A program made the translations under genes and the position numbers. Of a stretch of 5,742 bases of DNA, positions 5,705 through 5,742 are shown piece by piece. The notes beneath the pieces are model-generated. The model made no database searches, was not told the DNA's origin, and saw nothing but the letters and a program-made list of their open reading frames with translations. Each line of letters begins with the position of its first letter. Position 1 is the stretch's first letter. Source of the DNA: Clostridia bacterium (GTDB taxonomy: Bacteria > Bacillota > Clostridia > UMGS1810); contig JAEDEG010000145.1 in assembly GCA_016293435.1 (NCBI GenBank), positions 1 through 5,742 on the forward strand, in the 5' to 3' direction.

Positions 5705-5742
5705 ATGCAGAATACAAGCAAAGAATACGACAAGTCAATAAA
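5705..5742 (+). CDS. Start of a further tail gene (3' truncated)
   Basis: ATG 5705 opens a frame of 12 complete codons, MQNTSKEYDKSI, cut by the window edge. Evidence for a real gene is the interleaved stop and ribosome binding site of the preceding gene and the unbroken co-directional layout. The short polar start 'N(T/S)S..Y...I' is the kind seen at the beginning of large phage tail-tip or minor structural proteins, which are also what the module order predicts. With so few residues the function is only a positional guess. Confidence 0.5.
   Translation, partial: MQNTSKEYDKSI

Overview
The window is a piece of a tailed-phage or prophage late operon: the tail-shaft assembly module. All genes are on the + strand and tightly packed. 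Nothing here identifies the host directly. The moderate-to-low G+C (judged by eye), the AAGGAGGTG-like ribosome binding sites and the style of the tape measure protein (a Gly/Ser linker after an 'IDELN' motif, and a C-terminal 'ATGGFPEDG...ELVGKFSNGKTAVANNEQIV' region) point to a low-G+C Firmicutes host, most likely a gut Clostridia/Lachnospiraceae-type bacterium. That host assignment is inference. No capsid, integrase, lysis or host gene is in view, so an intact phage, a prophage and a phage-tail-like particle cannot be told apart.

Layout. 2-256: the 3' end of a gene that is probably the major tail (tube) protein. 257-361: a non-coding gap with two overlapping, mutually exclusive hairpins, the second covering the ribosome binding site of the next gene. 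362-793: tail assembly chaperone (gpG-like). 724-1197: a second reading frame, -1 relative to the first, entered through a textbook TTTTTTAAAA slippery site at 715-724; it gives a gpGT-like fusion of about 278 residues. 1183-1217: a strong intrinsic-terminator-like hairpin that includes the stop codon of the fusion frame and ends just before the next gene. 1242-5306: a tape measure protein of about 1354 residues with three separate repeat systems. 5319-5702: a 127-residue protein of uncertain role, probably tail-tip related. 5705 onward: the first 12 codons of another gene cut by the window edge.

How it works together (known for this module in siphophages, inferred here): the two chaperone products coat the tape measure protein and recruit tail tube subunits, the tube polymerises around the tape, and the tape length sets the tail length. 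At 0.15 nm per helical residue the tape would give a ceiling of roughly 200 nm.

No wholly new system is evident. The points most worth checking are expression-control features: the tandem slippery site, the terminator placed so that only frameshifted ribosomes reach it, and the switch-like hairpin pair before the chaperone gene. The exact 6 x 41-residue repeat in the tape measure protein is also notable.
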